Source: UBA1275 sp002323515 (lineage in GTDB: Bacteria; Bacteroidota; Rhodothermia; Balneolales; Balneolaceae). Taken from it: a stretch of 64,000 nt of DNA. Positions 50,497-59,397 of the stretch are shown one piece after another. The notes under the pieces are model-generated. The model had not been told where the DNA came from, did not search any database, and was given only the letters and a program-made list of their open reading frames with translations. Numbering within the stretch: position 1 is the stretch's first letter; every line of letters begins with the position of its first letter. The DNA lies in NCBI GenBank assembly GCA_964007875.1, contig CAXGAH010000009.1, forward strand, positions 1 through 64,000. The letters run 5' to 3'. The position numbers and the translations under genes are program-made.

Positions 50497-51153
50497 ATGA
50501 TAGTGGTAATCGACGGCCCCGCTGGATCGGGAAAAAGTTCTACTGCTCGTGCAGTGGCTCACGAATTAAATATACAGTATTTAGATTCTGGAGCACTATA
50601 TCGAGCAGTCACCTACCTTTTCTTGAAAAGTAAGCAGTCATTACCTGCGTTCTTTGAATCACTTTATTCTGCTCAGCTTTCCTTTGAATTCAGCAATGAA
50701 TTTCAAGTTAATCTCAACGGCGAAGATATAACTTCTGCTATTAGAGACCCTAAGGTTTCAGCCCAGGTTAGTACTGTGGCTGCCATGCCTAAGGTCAGAG
50801 AGTATATCAACGATTTAATGAACAACGCAGTTCAAGACGATGTTTACATCGCAGATGGACGGGACTTAGGTACAGCAGTTTTTCCAAACGCTGAATGTAA
50901 GTTTTTCATGATTGCTGATCTTGAAACAAGAGTAAAGCGCAGACATCAAGAACTCAGTTTGAAAGGACTTCAAATAAGTTTCAGTGGGGTATTTGCCGAA
51001 ATCAAACAACGAGATCGAATCGATTCAACCCGAGAAAATGATCCTTTAAAGCAAGCAGATGACGCCATTGTAGTGGATAGCTCAACATTTAGTTTTGATG
51101 AGCAGGTCCAATACATCGTTAAAAGAGTCAAAGAAACTATTGCGATAGAATAA
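50497..51153 (+). CDS. cmk: Cytidylate kinase
   Basis: A 218-residue (d)CMP kinase. The P-loop Gly-Pro-Ala-Gly-Ser-Gly-Lys-Ser-Ser is at 7-15. The CMP-binding region has Tyr-Leu-Asp-Ser-Gly-Ala-Leu-Tyr-Arg and Asp-Gly-Arg-Asp-Leu-Gly-Thr-Ala-Val-Phe-Pro. The lid has Lys-Gln-Arg-Asp-Arg-Ile-Asp-Ser-Thr-Arg, and Asp-Asp-Ala-Ile-Val-Val-Asp-Ser is near the C-terminus. It precedes rpsA by 62 bases, the widespread cmk-rpsA arrangement. Confidence 0.97.
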   Translation: MIVVIDGPAGSGKSSTARAVAHELNIQYLDSGALYRAVTYLFLKSKQSLPAFFESLYSAQLSFEFSNEFQVNLNGEDITSAIRDPKVSAQVSTVAAMPKVREYINDLMNNAVQDDVYIADGRDLGTAVFPNAECKFFMIADLETRVKRRHQELSLKGLQISFSGVFAEIKQRDRIDSTRENDPLKQADDAIVVDSSTFSFDEQVQYIVKRVKETIAIE

Positions 51154-51215
51154 ACTACAACTTTATCCCAAAGTCGAAAGTCGATTTTGAGGTATGAACA
51201 TTAACAAATATTTCA

Positions 51216-53165
51216 ATGTCAGAAGACAACAAATCATCAGTTGAAGAAACTAAAACAACAACTCCAATGGAAGAAGTGGTAGAAGCCACCGAGACAAATG
51301 AGGTAACTACCGAATCTACTCTAGAAATGGCTAGTGATGAAGAATTAGAAGAAAACCCTCTAGTTGGTGAAACCGAGACCGTATTAGCACATGTATTTAG
51401 TGGAGAAGTGGAAGGTGAAGTTTTTACATTAGATCAGCTAGAAAAGCCATCAGACGAATATAGCGAAGATGAGTACAATCAACTAATGGGTATGTATGAA
51501 AATACCCTTAATGAAATTGAAGAAAAAGAAATTGTAACTGGACGAATCATTTCAATTGATGACAAATATGTCGTAATTGATATTGGGTTTAAATCCGAAG
51601 GTATTGTTGCTGTCAACGAGTTTAACAACAAACAGCTCGAAAGCATGGCACCTGGCGACGAAGTAGATGTGTTTCTTGATCGTGTAGAAGATAAAGAAGG
51701 CCAGTTAATTTTATCACGTCGTAAAGCTGATATACTTCAAGCATGGGAGAAAATCGAAGCGTCACATACGAGTGGAGAAGTGGTGGAAGGACTGATTAAG
51801 CGTCGCATTAAAGGAGGTATGGTGGTTGATCTATTTGGTATAGATGCTTTCCTGCCTGGTTCTCAAATAGATGTCCGTCCTGTGCGTGATTTTGATGCTT
51901 ATGTGAATAAATCTATGGAATTCCAGGTTGTGAAATTAAACATGGTTGCTGAGAATGTAGTTGTTTCTCACCGTGCATTAATTGAAAATGACCTAGAAGA
52001 GCAGCGTGAGCTGATACTTGATACGATTGAGTCGGGTCAGGTTCTTGAAGGCGCTGTTAAAAACATTACTGATTTCGGGGTATTTATCGATTTAGGTGGT
52101 GTTGATGGTCTATTGCACATTACAGATCTCTCTTGGGGACGTGTAGACAATCCAAGCGAAATCGTAGAACTAGATCAGCGGTTAAACGTTGCCGTTATTG
52201 ATTTTGATGAGCGTAGTAAGAGAGTTTCACTTGGATTGAAGCAGTTACAACCGCATCCTTGGGAAGGAATTCAGTCGAAGTATCCTGAGGGTATGAAAGT
52301 ACAAGGGCGTGTAGTTTCAATCGCTGATTACGGCGCTTTCATCGAATTAGAGAAAGGTATTGAAGGGTTAATTCACATCTCAGAAATGTCTTGGACACAA
52401 CACATCAAACATCCTTCTCAATTAGTAGAAAAGGATGATGTGGTAGAATGTATTGTGTTAAATATTAATGAAGATGAGAAGAAAATATCTCTTGGAGTTA
52501 AACAATTGACCACGGATCCATGGGCTGATATTCTTGAGAGATTCCCTATCGGATCTAAGCATCAAGGTACAGTTCGTAACCTAACCAATTTTGGTGTATT
52601 CGTTGAATTAGAGCCCGGAATAGACGGGCTAATCCATGTGTCCGACCTAAGCTGGGAAGATAAGATAGAGCATCCAAACGAAGTAGTTAAGAAAGACCAG
52701 GAGATTGAAGTGGCTATTCTTGGGGTCGATTTCGACAATCGTAGAATTACGCTTGGTCATAAGCAGGTAATGCAAAACCCGTGGGAAACCTATGCAAAAG
52801 AATACACTCCAGGTACTGAAGTTAAAGGATCCGTTTTTAAAGTAACTGATCGAGGTGCTTTTGTTGCATTGGAAAAAGGAGCGGAAGCGTTCTTAAATAT
52901 GACTAAATCCATTGTTGCTGAGTTCAAGGAAGGTGATAAGGTAGAAGCCTACATTTTCCGTTTTGACGAACAAGGCAAAAACATCGAATTAAGTCAACTT
53001 GATGCTGATCAAAAGAAAGTGAAAGCAGCTAAGAAAAAAGCCGATAAAAAAACGGATATGGAAACAGGAGCGCCAACTATTGGAGAAATGTCAGATTTAG
53101 CAGCGCTTAAAGAAAAAATGGAAGCTGAAGAGCAAGCAGATGCAGCTCAGAAATCTAAGGACTAA
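51216..53165 (+). CDS. rpsA: 30S ribosomal protein S1
   Basis: A 649-residue S1 protein with six consecutive S1/OB repeats from about residue 100 to 585 (recurring Gly-x-Val-x-x-Ile-x-x-Phe-Gly-x-Phe-Val and Leu-His-Ile-Ser-Asp/Glu-Leu/Met-Ser-Trp). An acidic, Thr/Glu-rich N-terminal tail of about 95 residues and a Lys/Ala/Glu-rich C-terminal tail flank them. It helps mRNA binding on the ribosome, which fits the near absence of Shine-Dalgarno sequences here. It starts at ATG 51216, which has no ribosome-binding motif. It ends at a strong bidirectional-looking terminator. Confidence 0.97.
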   Translation: MSEDNKSSVEETKTTTPMEEVVEATETNEVTTESTLEMASDEELEENPLVGETETVLAHVFSGEVEGEVFTLDQLEKPSDEYSEDEYNQLMGMYENTLNEIEEKEIVTGRIISIDDKYVVIDIGFKSEGIVAVNEFNNKQLESMAPGDEVDVFLDRVEDKEGQLILSRRKADILQAWEKIEASHTSGEVVEGLIKRRIKGGMVVDLFGIDAFLPGSQIDVRPVRDFDAYVNKSMEFQVVKLNMVAENVVVSHRALIENDLEEQRELILDTIESGQVLEGAVKNITDFGVFIDLGGVDGLLHITDLSWGRVDNPSEIVELDQRLNVAVIDFDERSKRVSLGLKQLQPHPWEGIQSKYPEGMKVQGRVVSIADYGAFIELEKGIEGLIHISEMSWTQHIKHPSQLVEKDDVVECIVLNINEDEKKISLGVKQLTTDPWADILERFPIGSKHQGTVRNLTNFGVFVELEPGIDGLIHVSDLSWEDKIEHPNEVVKKDQEIEVAILGVDFDNRRITLGHKQVMQNPWETYAKEYTPGTEVKGSVFKVTDRGAFVALEKGAEAFLNMTKSIVAEFKEGDKVEAYIFRFDEQGKNIELSQLDADQKKVKAAKKKADKKTDMETGAPTIGEMSDLAALKEKMEAEEQADAAQKSKD

Positions 53166-53230
53166 GAGTGAGCTTTTTATCCAACCTCTTTAGCGTAATA
53201 TCTTATCGATATTACCTTAAAAGACATTAA

Positions 53231-53265
53231 AAAAGCCCCAAGCGATATGCTAGGGGCTTTTTTTT
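53231..53265 (+). terminator. Intrinsic terminator of rpsA
   Basis: The stem AAAAGCCCC/GGGGCTTTT with an inner AGC/GCT pairing, and an eight-T tail. The A run on the other side means it may also stop minus-strand transcripts from moxR. Confidence 0.9.
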
Positions 53266-53340
53266 GTGATAAGTTCTTGTTGGTTTAATAGCCTAATAGC
53301 TCCCAAGGAATGCTAACAAGACAAGAACATTAAAGTTCCT

Positions 53341-54342
53341 TTAGGGAACCTGTACATTGTTCATGACTTTTTGAACTAACTCTTCAGCACCTAATTCTTC
53401 TGCCTCTGCTTCGAAGGTAGGAATGAGACGATGTCTAAATACATCTAATGCAACCGTACGGACATCTTCTGGTGTAACATAGGCTCTGTGTTCCATGAAA
53501 GCCTGTGCTCTGGCTGCCAAATTAAGATTAATAGTAGCTCGTGGGGATGCCCCAAAGCTAATTAAATCTTCTAGCTCAGCAATGCCATATTTCGCAGGCT
53601 TTCTTGTTGCAAATACCAAGTCTACAATATATTGCTCAACTTTTTCATCCATATAAATTTCATTAACTACTTTTCTAGCCTCAAGGATAGTTGCTGGATC
53701 AACCACTTTATTTAGAGTGGGTCTGGCATCAGTTTTTGCCATACGACGCATAATTTCTAATTCTTCAGCGGGGCTTGGGTAGTCTACTTTTAATTTAAGC
53801 ATGAAACGATCTACCTGTGCTTCTGGCAGAGGATAGGTACCTTCTTGTTCCACTGGGTTTTGAGTGGCCAAAACCAAAAAAGGTTCCTCTAATTTAAAAC
53901 TCTCCTCACCAATAGTAACTTGTTTCTCTTGCATGGCCTCTAACAGAGCGCTTTGAACTTTTGCAGGTGAGCGGTTAATCTCATCAGCCAGAATAATATT
54001 AGCGAAGATAGGCCCCTTCTTCACGAAAAAATCGCCTTCCTTCTGGTTGTAAATCAGTGTCCCAATAAGATCTGCGGGAAGTAAATCCGGGGTAAACTGT
54101 ATTCGTTGAAAGGCGGTGTCTATTACGGTGGCTAAAGAGGAAATAGTCAGAGTTTTCGCTAGTCCTGGAACCCCCTCTAATAAGACGTGGCCGTTGGTTA
54201 AAAGTCCGATCATTAACCGGTCAATCATGTATTTTTGGCCTATGACTACTTTGTCCAGTTCGGTTCGTATGTCGTCTATAAATGATGAACTTTGTTGAAT
54301 TTTTTCACTTAAAGCCGTCATATCTACTGCATATTCACTCAT
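53341..54342 (-). CDS. MoxR-family AAA+ ATPase
   Basis: A 333-residue MoxR ATPase. Walker A is Gly-Val-Pro-Gly-Leu-Ala-Lys-Thr (about 56-63). Walker B Ile-Leu-Ala-Asp-Glu-Ile-Asn-Arg-Ser-Pro is followed by the family-typical Gln-Ser-Ala-Leu-Leu-Glu-Ala-Met-Gln-Glu. Sensor 1 is Ala-Thr-Gln-Asn-Pro and Pro-Leu-Pro-Glu-Ala-Gln-Val-Asp-Arg-Phe carries the arginine finger region. MoxR proteins act with DUF58 and von Willebrand A proteins in Bacteroidota (BatA-E-like clusters), none of which are adjacent; the neighbours are rpsA and uppP. Function is therefore a chaperone-like ATPase of unknown target. Confidence 0.94.
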   Translation of the reverse strand: MSEYAVDMTALSEKIQQSSSFIDDIRTELDKVVIGQKYMIDRLMIGLLTNGHVLLEGVPGLAKTLTISSLATVIDTAFQRIQFTPDLLPADLIGTLIYNQKEGDFFVKKGPIFANIILADEINRSPAKVQSALLEAMQEKQVTIGEESFKLEEPFLVLATQNPVEQEGTYPLPEAQVDRFMLKLKVDYPSPAEELEIMRRMAKTDARPTLNKVVDPATILEARKVVNEIYMDEKVEQYIVDLVFATRKPAKYGIAELEDLISFGASPRATINLNLAARAQAFMEHRAYVTPEDVRTVALDVFRHRLIPTFEAEAEELGAEELVQKVMNNVQVP

Positions 54343-54412
54343 TCGAAATTCTCGTTTAGGTTTTGTTGGTTAAAGTGTAATTTAATACACTTTTAATTTT
54401 TAAACATACGCA

Positions 54413-55258
54413 ATGGATTTAATAGAAGCATTTATTTTAGGTGTTTTACAAGGTATTACTGAATTCCTTCCTATTAGTAGCTCCGGTCATCTGGCTCTTG
54501 GGAGAATATTATTGGGTTCGAAAGTCGAATCTGGGATTACCTTCGAAGTGGTCGTACATTTCGGTACTCTAGTAAGCATCATGTATTATTATCGCACAGA
54601 ACTTGGTCGTTTATTCTCTAGTGGAGTGCGTTTTTTATTGAATCCAGCCAAAGAGAAAGAGAGTAAGGACGTATATTTTCTCGGGATGATTCTTATTAGC
54701 ATGATTCCCGCTTTTATTGTCGGATTTACTTTAAAAGATCAAGTTGAGGCTATATTTTCGAATCCACTCCTGGTCAGTTTCATGCTACTTATTACGGGTG
54801 TTTTATTATTTTCAACCAAATTTGTACCCAACCGAACGCAAGAGAATGACGCTTCACATGCAGCAGCGGCAGGAGGGGGAGCTCCTATTGGGATAGCAAA
54901 AAGTTTTGCCATAGGACTAGCACAGGCTTGTGCGATGATACCTGGAATTAGCCGCTCAGGATCAACTATAACAACGGCTCTTTGGTTAGGTGTAGATAGA
55001 GAAACTGCGGCTAACTTTTCATTTATTATGGTTATACCGGTCATTGGTGGAGCGATGCTCATACAGGTGCTAGATCTATTAGAGGTCGGTATTCAAGGGG
55101 CTGCCTTACAAATTTTAGTTGTTGGCTTTTTAAGTTCCGCTATTTCAGGGTATTTTGCACTTAAATACCTCATTATTATCCTGAAAAAGAGTGGATTTTA
55201 CCTTTTTTCTTTTTACTGTTGGGCGGTTGGTTTGTTGGGTGTTTGGCTTTTTATATAA
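54413..55258 (+). CDS. uppP: Undecaprenyl-diphosphatase
   Basis: A 281-residue BacA-type membrane phosphatase that recycles undecaprenyl pyrophosphate for cell-wall synthesis and gives bacitracin tolerance. Family marks are Gln-Gly-Ile-Thr-Glu-Phe-Leu-Pro-Ile-Ser-Ser-Ser-Gly-His-Leu at about 15-29 and Gly-Ile-Ser-Arg-Ser-Gly-Ser-Thr-Ile near 182-190, with about eight hydrophobic segments. The length is normal. It is divergent from moxR (70-base gap) and convergent with the outer-membrane barrel gene. Confidence 0.96.
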   Translation: MDLIEAFILGVLQGITEFLPISSSGHLALGRILLGSKVESGITFEVVVHFGTLVSIMYYYRTELGRLFSSGVRFLLNPAKEKESKDVYFLGMILISMIPAFIVGFTLKDQVEAIFSNPLLVSFMLLITGVLLFSTKFVPNRTQENDASHAAAAGGGAPIGIAKSFAIGLAQACAMIPGISRSGSTITTALWLGVDRETAANFSFIMVIPVIGGAMLIQVLDLLEVGIQGAALQILVVGFLSSAISGYFALKYLIIILKKSGFYLFSFYCWAVGLLGVWLFI

Positions 55259-55294
55259 ACCCATTTAGCTACTTTTATGGATTGCTACTTGAGA

Positions 55295-56644
55295 TTAAAA
55301 GAGCATCCCAGTAGAAAAAAAGATCCCGTAGCCTTCCTCTGAAAATCCAAGGTCGACCCGTAAAATAAAATCAGGTGAAAACAAAGACATAAGGCCACCA
55401 AAACCAGCGGTATATCGTAAATCAACAAACCAATCGCCATTGGCGATAGTTCCGTCGGTATACGATCCGGAATCCATAAATAGGGTGCCTCCAATTTTTA
55501 TTCTATAGTTGATGGATTCAAATAGCCATGTTCGTAGTTCTGTGTTTGTAGCCCAAAATTGAGGCGCCAAGAATCGATTATCGACGTAGCCCCTCAGGAA
55601 TTCCTCTCCACCTAACGATGGATAACTCCAATAGGGCGTATTCGCGTTAGAATTGCTCCACTGATAGCTTACCCTTTGGGCAAAAACAATAGGGAGAATG
55701 AGTTTAAACTCTTGGTAAAATCGGGTATCACTTAGGAATAATATTTGAGTAAAATCACTTAGTATCGATTTCAAACTCGCTTTAACCTGTTGCTTTAAAT
55801 ACCAACCTTGCCGAGGATAAAATTCACTATCACGAGTATCTATTAACCCACCTAATCCTAACCAAAATCCATAGGCGCCTGCATACCCTGTGGGCTTTTC
55901 TAGCATGATTAACTGCGTATCATCATTGTTCCAAGGGGTTTTGTATTGAAAATCTGTACTTAAAAATCCATATAAATTGTTGAATAGAGCCTCGTTCTTA
56001 TGAGCTAGATTTTTGGTGCTAATTCTGTACTCGAGATTTACTTTGATCGTGAAAGACTGGTATTCGAAACGTTTTGGGTTTTTTTGTAAGTCGAGCCGTT
56101 GATCAGTTAACACCCCATAATATTGGTCTTCCAGAAAACGGTTGCCGACTAGGTTCACTACTAATCTATCCATACAGTTAAAGCTACAAGGTTGATCTAG
56201 GAAAAAATTAAAGCCTGCTAATCCTTTAGTAGATGCCAATGCGGTACCTGCGATATTTTGCTTAAATGGATCTTGTTGACTGTAGGTTAATTTACTCCAA
56301 ATTAAGCCACCTGCTAGGCCAATATCTGTGCTGTATGACAGGGCGGGGATTAAGCCGGTAACCGTTGAATCGACTAGTAGTGAGTCCCTATTTGTTCCTA
56401 TTGAATTGGGGAGCGATGGTTTAAAGTCAACATCGTTAATGAAATGGATTGGATCAGTATGCTGAACAGCTTTAATACTTACCGGAAGACTTGCATAAAC
56501 AACGGAGATGCACGAACAAAGGTATAGTAAAAAAAAAGCTAGCAATGGCACTCGCGTGCCCAAACTAGCTTTATAATTATGTTGATTTAAACTAATGGGC
56601 TCATATGAACAAAAGGCGTCCAGATGAACTCTCTGGAACGCCAT
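55295..56644 (-). CDS. BamA/TamA-family (surface antigen) outer membrane protein
   Basis: A 449-residue barrel of the BamA/TamA or D15 type. The C-terminal half has the pattern Gly-Gly-Glu-Glu-Phe-Leu-Arg-Gly-Tyr (the conserved loop-6-like motif) and many amphipathic strands, ending in Phe. It lacks POTRA domains, so it is not the essential BamA. The start is unclear. ATG 56644 gives a 30-residue polar n-region before the hydrophobic core, whereas TTG 56563 gives a neat 23-residue signal peptide ending Val-Tyr-Ala. A strong terminator-like hairpin and T run (56529-56572) overlap the signal-peptide codons, so the upstream segment may be non-coding. It lies 10 bases after nhaD if ATG is used. 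Confidence 0.72.
   Translation of the reverse strand: MAFQRVHLDAFCSYEPISLNQHNYKASLGTRVPLLAFFLLYLCSCISVVYASLPVSIKAVQHTDPIHFINDVDFKPSLPNSIGTNRDSLLVDSTVTGLIPALSYSTDIGLAGGLIWSKLTYSQQDPFKQNIAGTALASTKGLAGFNFFLDQPCSFNCMDRLVVNLVGNRFLEDQYYGVLTDQRLDLQKNPKRFEYQSFTIKVNLEYRISTKNLAHKNEALFNNLYGFLSTDFQYKTPWNNDDTQLIMLEKPTGYAGAYGFWLGLGGLIDTRDSEFYPRQGWYLKQQVKASLKSILSDFTQILFLSDTRFYQEFKLILPIVFAQRVSYQWSNSNANTPYWSYPSLGGEEFLRGYVDNRFLAPQFWATNTELRTWLFESINYRIKIGGTLFMDSGSYTDGTIANGDWFVDLRYTAGFGGLMSLFSPDFILRVDLGFSEEGYGIFFSTGMLF
56529..56572 (-). terminator. Strong intrinsic terminator structure inside the barrel gene's signal-peptide region
   Basis: On the minus strand: an 8-bp outer stem (56565-56572 with 56535-56542), internal loop, a 5-bp GC-rich inner stem (GGCAC/GTGCC) with a GCGA tetraloop, then nine T (56537-56529). 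It is better formed than several terminators in this window and lies where coding sequence for the barrel protein is predicted. Confidence 0.75.
56611..56642 (-). terminator. Second hairpin downstream of nhaD
   Basis: On the minus strand, ten pairs (56632-56642 with 56615-56624, one bulged base) followed by TTTTGTT. It begins 13 bases after the nhaD stop and covers the ATG candidate 56644-56642 of the barrel gene. It is probably the true nhaD terminator. Confidence 0.55.
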
Positions 56645-56654
56645 TTTTGATGAT

Positions 56655-58088
56655 TTAGATAAAAATAAAAGTAACAAGTAAATAGATTGGGAGTAAAATT
56701 ATTGAAGCCCAAACCAAGTAACCACCAAAGCTTGGCATGTTAACGCCGTTTTGTTCAGCAATGGATTTAACCATAAAATTAGGAGCATTACCAATATAAC
56801 TCATAGCCCCAAAGAATACAGCACCAGAAGAAATGGCCATAAGTGTTTGACTCATTTCATTCATAAGCATTTGGGCATCACCTCCAGCGGCATTAAAGAA
56901 TACCAAATAGGTAGGTGCGTTGTCTAAAAAGGCAGATAAAATGCCTGTAATCCAGAAAAACATGGCATTAATAGGTTCACCATTGGCGTCAAATACGGCG
57001 TTATTTATAAAAGTAAGTGTACCTTCTCCTACATTGGCTGCCTTAAGCATAGATATGGGGGCAATAATAGTAATGAAAATACCCGCAAACAGTTTCCCCA
57101 CTTCTTGTATTGGAAACCAATTAAATCCGTTAGCAACTCTGCTTTCTTTGGTAGTGACTTTTAAACTAAGCAAAGTCAATCCAAGCAACACCAAATCACG
57201 GATTATATTTTCGTAATCTACAGTAATGTGATAAATGTCAACTGTCCCTAAGGAAGCTATACCTGAGAATAATACAGCTCCTATCACACCTAGAATAAGG
57301 ACTAAATTAATGCTGCCTTCAATGCCAAAAGCTTCCTTATTGTCTTCTAATGGTGGTGTATTTGTTTCTTTTTTATAAAAATAAGTATCTACGAAATAAA
57401 ATACTATAAGTAATAGAATTACTACAAACAACATTTCAACGATTAAATTGGTAGTGGTCCAGAAAAAACCAACTCCCTGAAGAAATCCAAGAAACAATGG
57501 TGGGTCACCAAGAGGTGTTAAAGCGCCACCTATGTTAGCTACCAAGAAAATGAAAAAAATGACCACATGTTTCTTGGAAGAACGCCATTCATTTGCTCGT
57601 AATAATGGTCTAATTAACAGCATAGCGGCTCCCGTTGTACCCATCCAGCTAGCTAACAATGTACCTATAACTAGGAAGCCTATGTTTACGATAGGGCTAC
57701 CTTGAAAGGAACCCTTAATTCGAACACCACCAGAAATGGTGAAAAGGGCTAACAAAAGGATGATAAAAGGGATGTATTCTAATAAATAGGCATGTAAGAC
57801 TTCGTAGAGTGTAGCTGAAAAACCAAAGAAAATGGTCATAGGCACTAGAAGTAATAGTGCCCAAAAAGCGGACACCTTGCCAAAGTTTTCATGCCACCAG
57901 TGTTCATTTACCAACGGAAAAATAGCTATGGATAATAAAATACCAGCAAAGGGTAGGGTCCATAATAATCCTAGACCACCTCCACTAATGCCATAACCTT
58001 CAGCGGCTAAAATAGTTGACCAAGGGCTAATTATCAGAAGGAAGATAAAAATTGATGCTCTCTTGAATAAGGGCGTAAATAACTTCAT
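56655..58088 (-). CDS. nhaD: NhaD-family Na+/H+ antiporter
   Basis: A 477-residue membrane protein of the ion-transporter superfamily with about twelve hydrophobic helices. It exchanges sodium for protons in salt and alkaline homeostasis, as expected for a marine bacterium. Typical segments are Leu-Gly-Asp-Pro-Pro-Leu-Phe-Leu-Gly-Phe and Asp-Asn-Ala-Pro-Thr-Tyr-Leu-Val-Phe, the charged/polar centres of the two inverted repeats. The N-terminal leader has a hydrophobic signal-like segment. The start is the first ATG, behind a TATCTTTG promoter box. Followed by two hairpins that separate it from the barrel gene. Confidence 0.92.
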   Translation of the reverse strand: MKLFTPLFKRASIFIFLLIISPWSTILAAEGYGISGGGLGLLWTLPFAGILLSIAIFPLVNEHWWHENFGKVSAFWALLLLVPMTIFFGFSATLYEVLHAYLLEYIPFIILLLALFTISGGVRIKGSFQGSPIVNIGFLVIGTLLASWMGTTGAAMLLIRPLLRANEWRSSKKHVVIFFIFLVANIGGALTPLGDPPLFLGFLQGVGFFWTTTNLIVEMLFVVILLLIVFYFVDTYFYKKETNTPPLEDNKEAFGIEGSINLVLILGVIGAVLFSGIASLGTVDIYHITVDYENIIRDLVLLGLTLLSLKVTTKESRVANGFNWFPIQEVGKLFAGIFITIIAPISMLKAANVGEGTLTFINNAVFDANGEPINAMFFWITGILSAFLDNAPTYLVFFNAAGGDAQMLMNEMSQTLMAISSGAVFFGAMSYIGNAPNFMVKSIAEQNGVNMPSFGGYLVWASIILLPIYLLVTFIFI

Positions 58089-58141
58089 ATAAATAGTACG
58101 TGTTATGTTTGGGGTTTAACATGTAAATTGTACAACACATG

Positions 58142-58149
58142 CAAAGATA
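58142..58149 (-). promoter_or_regulatory. -7 box of the nhaD promoter
   Basis: On the minus strand TATCTTTG (58149-58142), about 54 bases upstream of the nhaD ATG. No TTG element at the usual distance. Confidence 0.45.
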
Positions 58150-58307
58150 AGATAACTGAATAATTTTCTATGAGGAAAATGAAAGTCATTTCACTCATAA
58201 AAATAGCCCAAACCCTAATATGTTAAAAATATATGTAATTTAAATTATCTTCGGGCTACCAATCTATCAGTAAAATATTATCGGAGAAAATACTAAATAC
58301 TTAGAAA

Positions 58308-58598
58308 ATGTTAAAAGTACTGACTGTGAAAGAAATCATAGAAAAATTAGATGATTCAGAAAAATGGATCATAAATACACAAGAGTTACAGCGAGTATGG
58401 ATTTTTGCCAACTTTCAGGAAGCTATGTCTTTTATACTGAGGGTAGCTTTTCTAGCGGAGCAACATAATCATCATCCAGTTATAAAAAATGTATACAGCA
58501 GGGTAGAATTACAATTAAATACCCATGATGCCGATAATCAAGTCACTAAGCTGGATATTGCCTTAGCCAACAGTATTAATCAAATTGGTTTTGGGTAA
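58308..58598 (+). CDS. Pterin-4a-carbinolamine dehydratase
   Basis: A 96-residue member of the PCD/DCoH family, which dehydrates 4a-hydroxytetrahydrobiopterin during aromatic-amino-acid hydroxylation. The active-site motif is Glu-Gln-His-Asn-His-His-Pro-Val (about 61-68), followed by Val-Tyr-Ser-Arg-Val-Glu-Leu-Gln-Leu-Asn-Thr-His and a C-terminal helix with Leu-Asp-Ile-Ala-Leu-Ala. No phenylalanine hydroxylase gene is nearby, so a role in molybdopterin or folate recycling cannot be excluded. Divergent from nhaD. Confidence 0.9.
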   Translation: MLKVLTVKEIIEKLDDSEKWIINTQELQRVWIFANFQEAMSFILRVAFLAEQHNHHPVIKNVYSRVELQLNTHDADNQVTKLDIALANSINQIGFG

Positions 58599-58726
58599 GA
58601 ATAAAATACCTTGATTGTGATGATAATTAGCAGAAAAAACGCTATCTTTATAATTCTGTTATCTAGATGATTGCTTAATCATACAAGATGACTGTTTTCG
58701 AAACTGAAAACATCCAAAGTAAACTT

Positions 58727-59107
58727 ATGAATGCATACTACGAATTAACTTATATCATCAGTCCTGTATTAGAGGACGAACAATATCCAGCTGTAATTCA
58801 GCGGATAAACGACTTAATCACTTCCAAAGGTGGAACAGTAGAGGAAGTCGAGGAATGGGGCCTTCGCAAGTTTGCCTATGAAATGGATAAGAAACAAACT
58901 GGATTCTACGTAAACCTATATTTCGAAGGACCAGCCGCCGCTATCGAATCTATTGAGCGAGCTATGCGGATAGACGATGAGATCATGCGATACCTAACGT
59001 TAAAATATGATGCTAAAATGAAGCGTCATAAAGAGTTGGTTAAAAAAAATGCTGTACCCGAAGTCTTCCCTGTGATTGTTGAAGACGATTCAGAAGAAGA
59101 TAAATAA
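58727..59107 (+). CDS. rpsF: 30S ribosomal protein S6
   Basis: Ribosomal protein bS6 (126 residues from ATG 58727). The ferredoxin-like fold is shown by Tyr-Glu-Leu-Thr-Tyr-Ile-Ile-Ser-Pro-Val-Leu, Gly-Leu-Arg-Lys-Phe-Ala-Tyr-Glu (Trp-Gly-x-Arg-x-x-Ala-Tyr) and Gly-Phe-Tyr-Val-Asn-Leu-Tyr-Phe. An in-frame ATG at 58688 would add 13 residues not seen in the family, so the later start is preferred; neither has a Shine-Dalgarno sequence. The acidic tail (Glu-Asp-Asp-Ser-Glu-Glu-Asp) is usual. First gene of rpsF-rpsR-rplI. Confidence 0.95.
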   Translation: MNAYYELTYIISPVLEDEQYPAVIQRINDLITSKGGTVEEVEEWGLRKFAYEMDKKQTGFYVNLYFEGPAAAIESIERAMRIDDEIMRYLTLKYDAKMKRHKELVKKNAVPEVFPVIVEDDSEEDK

Positions 59108-59131
59108 TAACCATTTTTAAATTAGACCATC

Positions 59132-59383
59132 ATGATTAAGAATCCATCGCATCCTAAAAAAAGTGTTAGAAAAGTTAAGCAGTGTAAATTCACCGAAGCA
59201 GGTCTAGAGTACATCGATTACAAAGATGTGGAAACGCTCCAGCGATTTACTAACGATCAGGGTAAGATATTACCAAGAAGAGTAACTGGTACCAGCGCGA
59301 AACACCAGCGACAACTTACCACCGCAATTAAAAGAGCACGTTTTTTAGGTCTTATGCCATACGTTGCTGAAAACCTTCGATAA
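59132..59383 (+). CDS. rpsR: 30S ribosomal protein S18
   Basis: An 83-residue bS18, the partner of S6 on the platform of the small subunit. Conserved are Tyr-Ile-Asp-Tyr-Lys-Asp-Val-Glu-Thr-Leu, Phe-Thr-Asn-Asp-Gln-Gly-Lys-Ile-Leu-Pro-Arg-Arg-Val-Thr-Gly and Gln-Arg-Gln-Leu-Thr-Thr-Ala-Ile-Lys-Arg-Ala-Arg. It lies 24 bases after rpsF and 14 before rplI in the usual order. Confidence 0.97.
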   Translation: MIKNPSHPKKSVRKVKQCKFTEAGLEYIDYKDVETLQRFTNDQGKILPRRVTGTSAKHQRQLTTAIKRARFLGLMPYVAENLR

Positions 59384-59397
59384 AAAATTTAAGTCAT

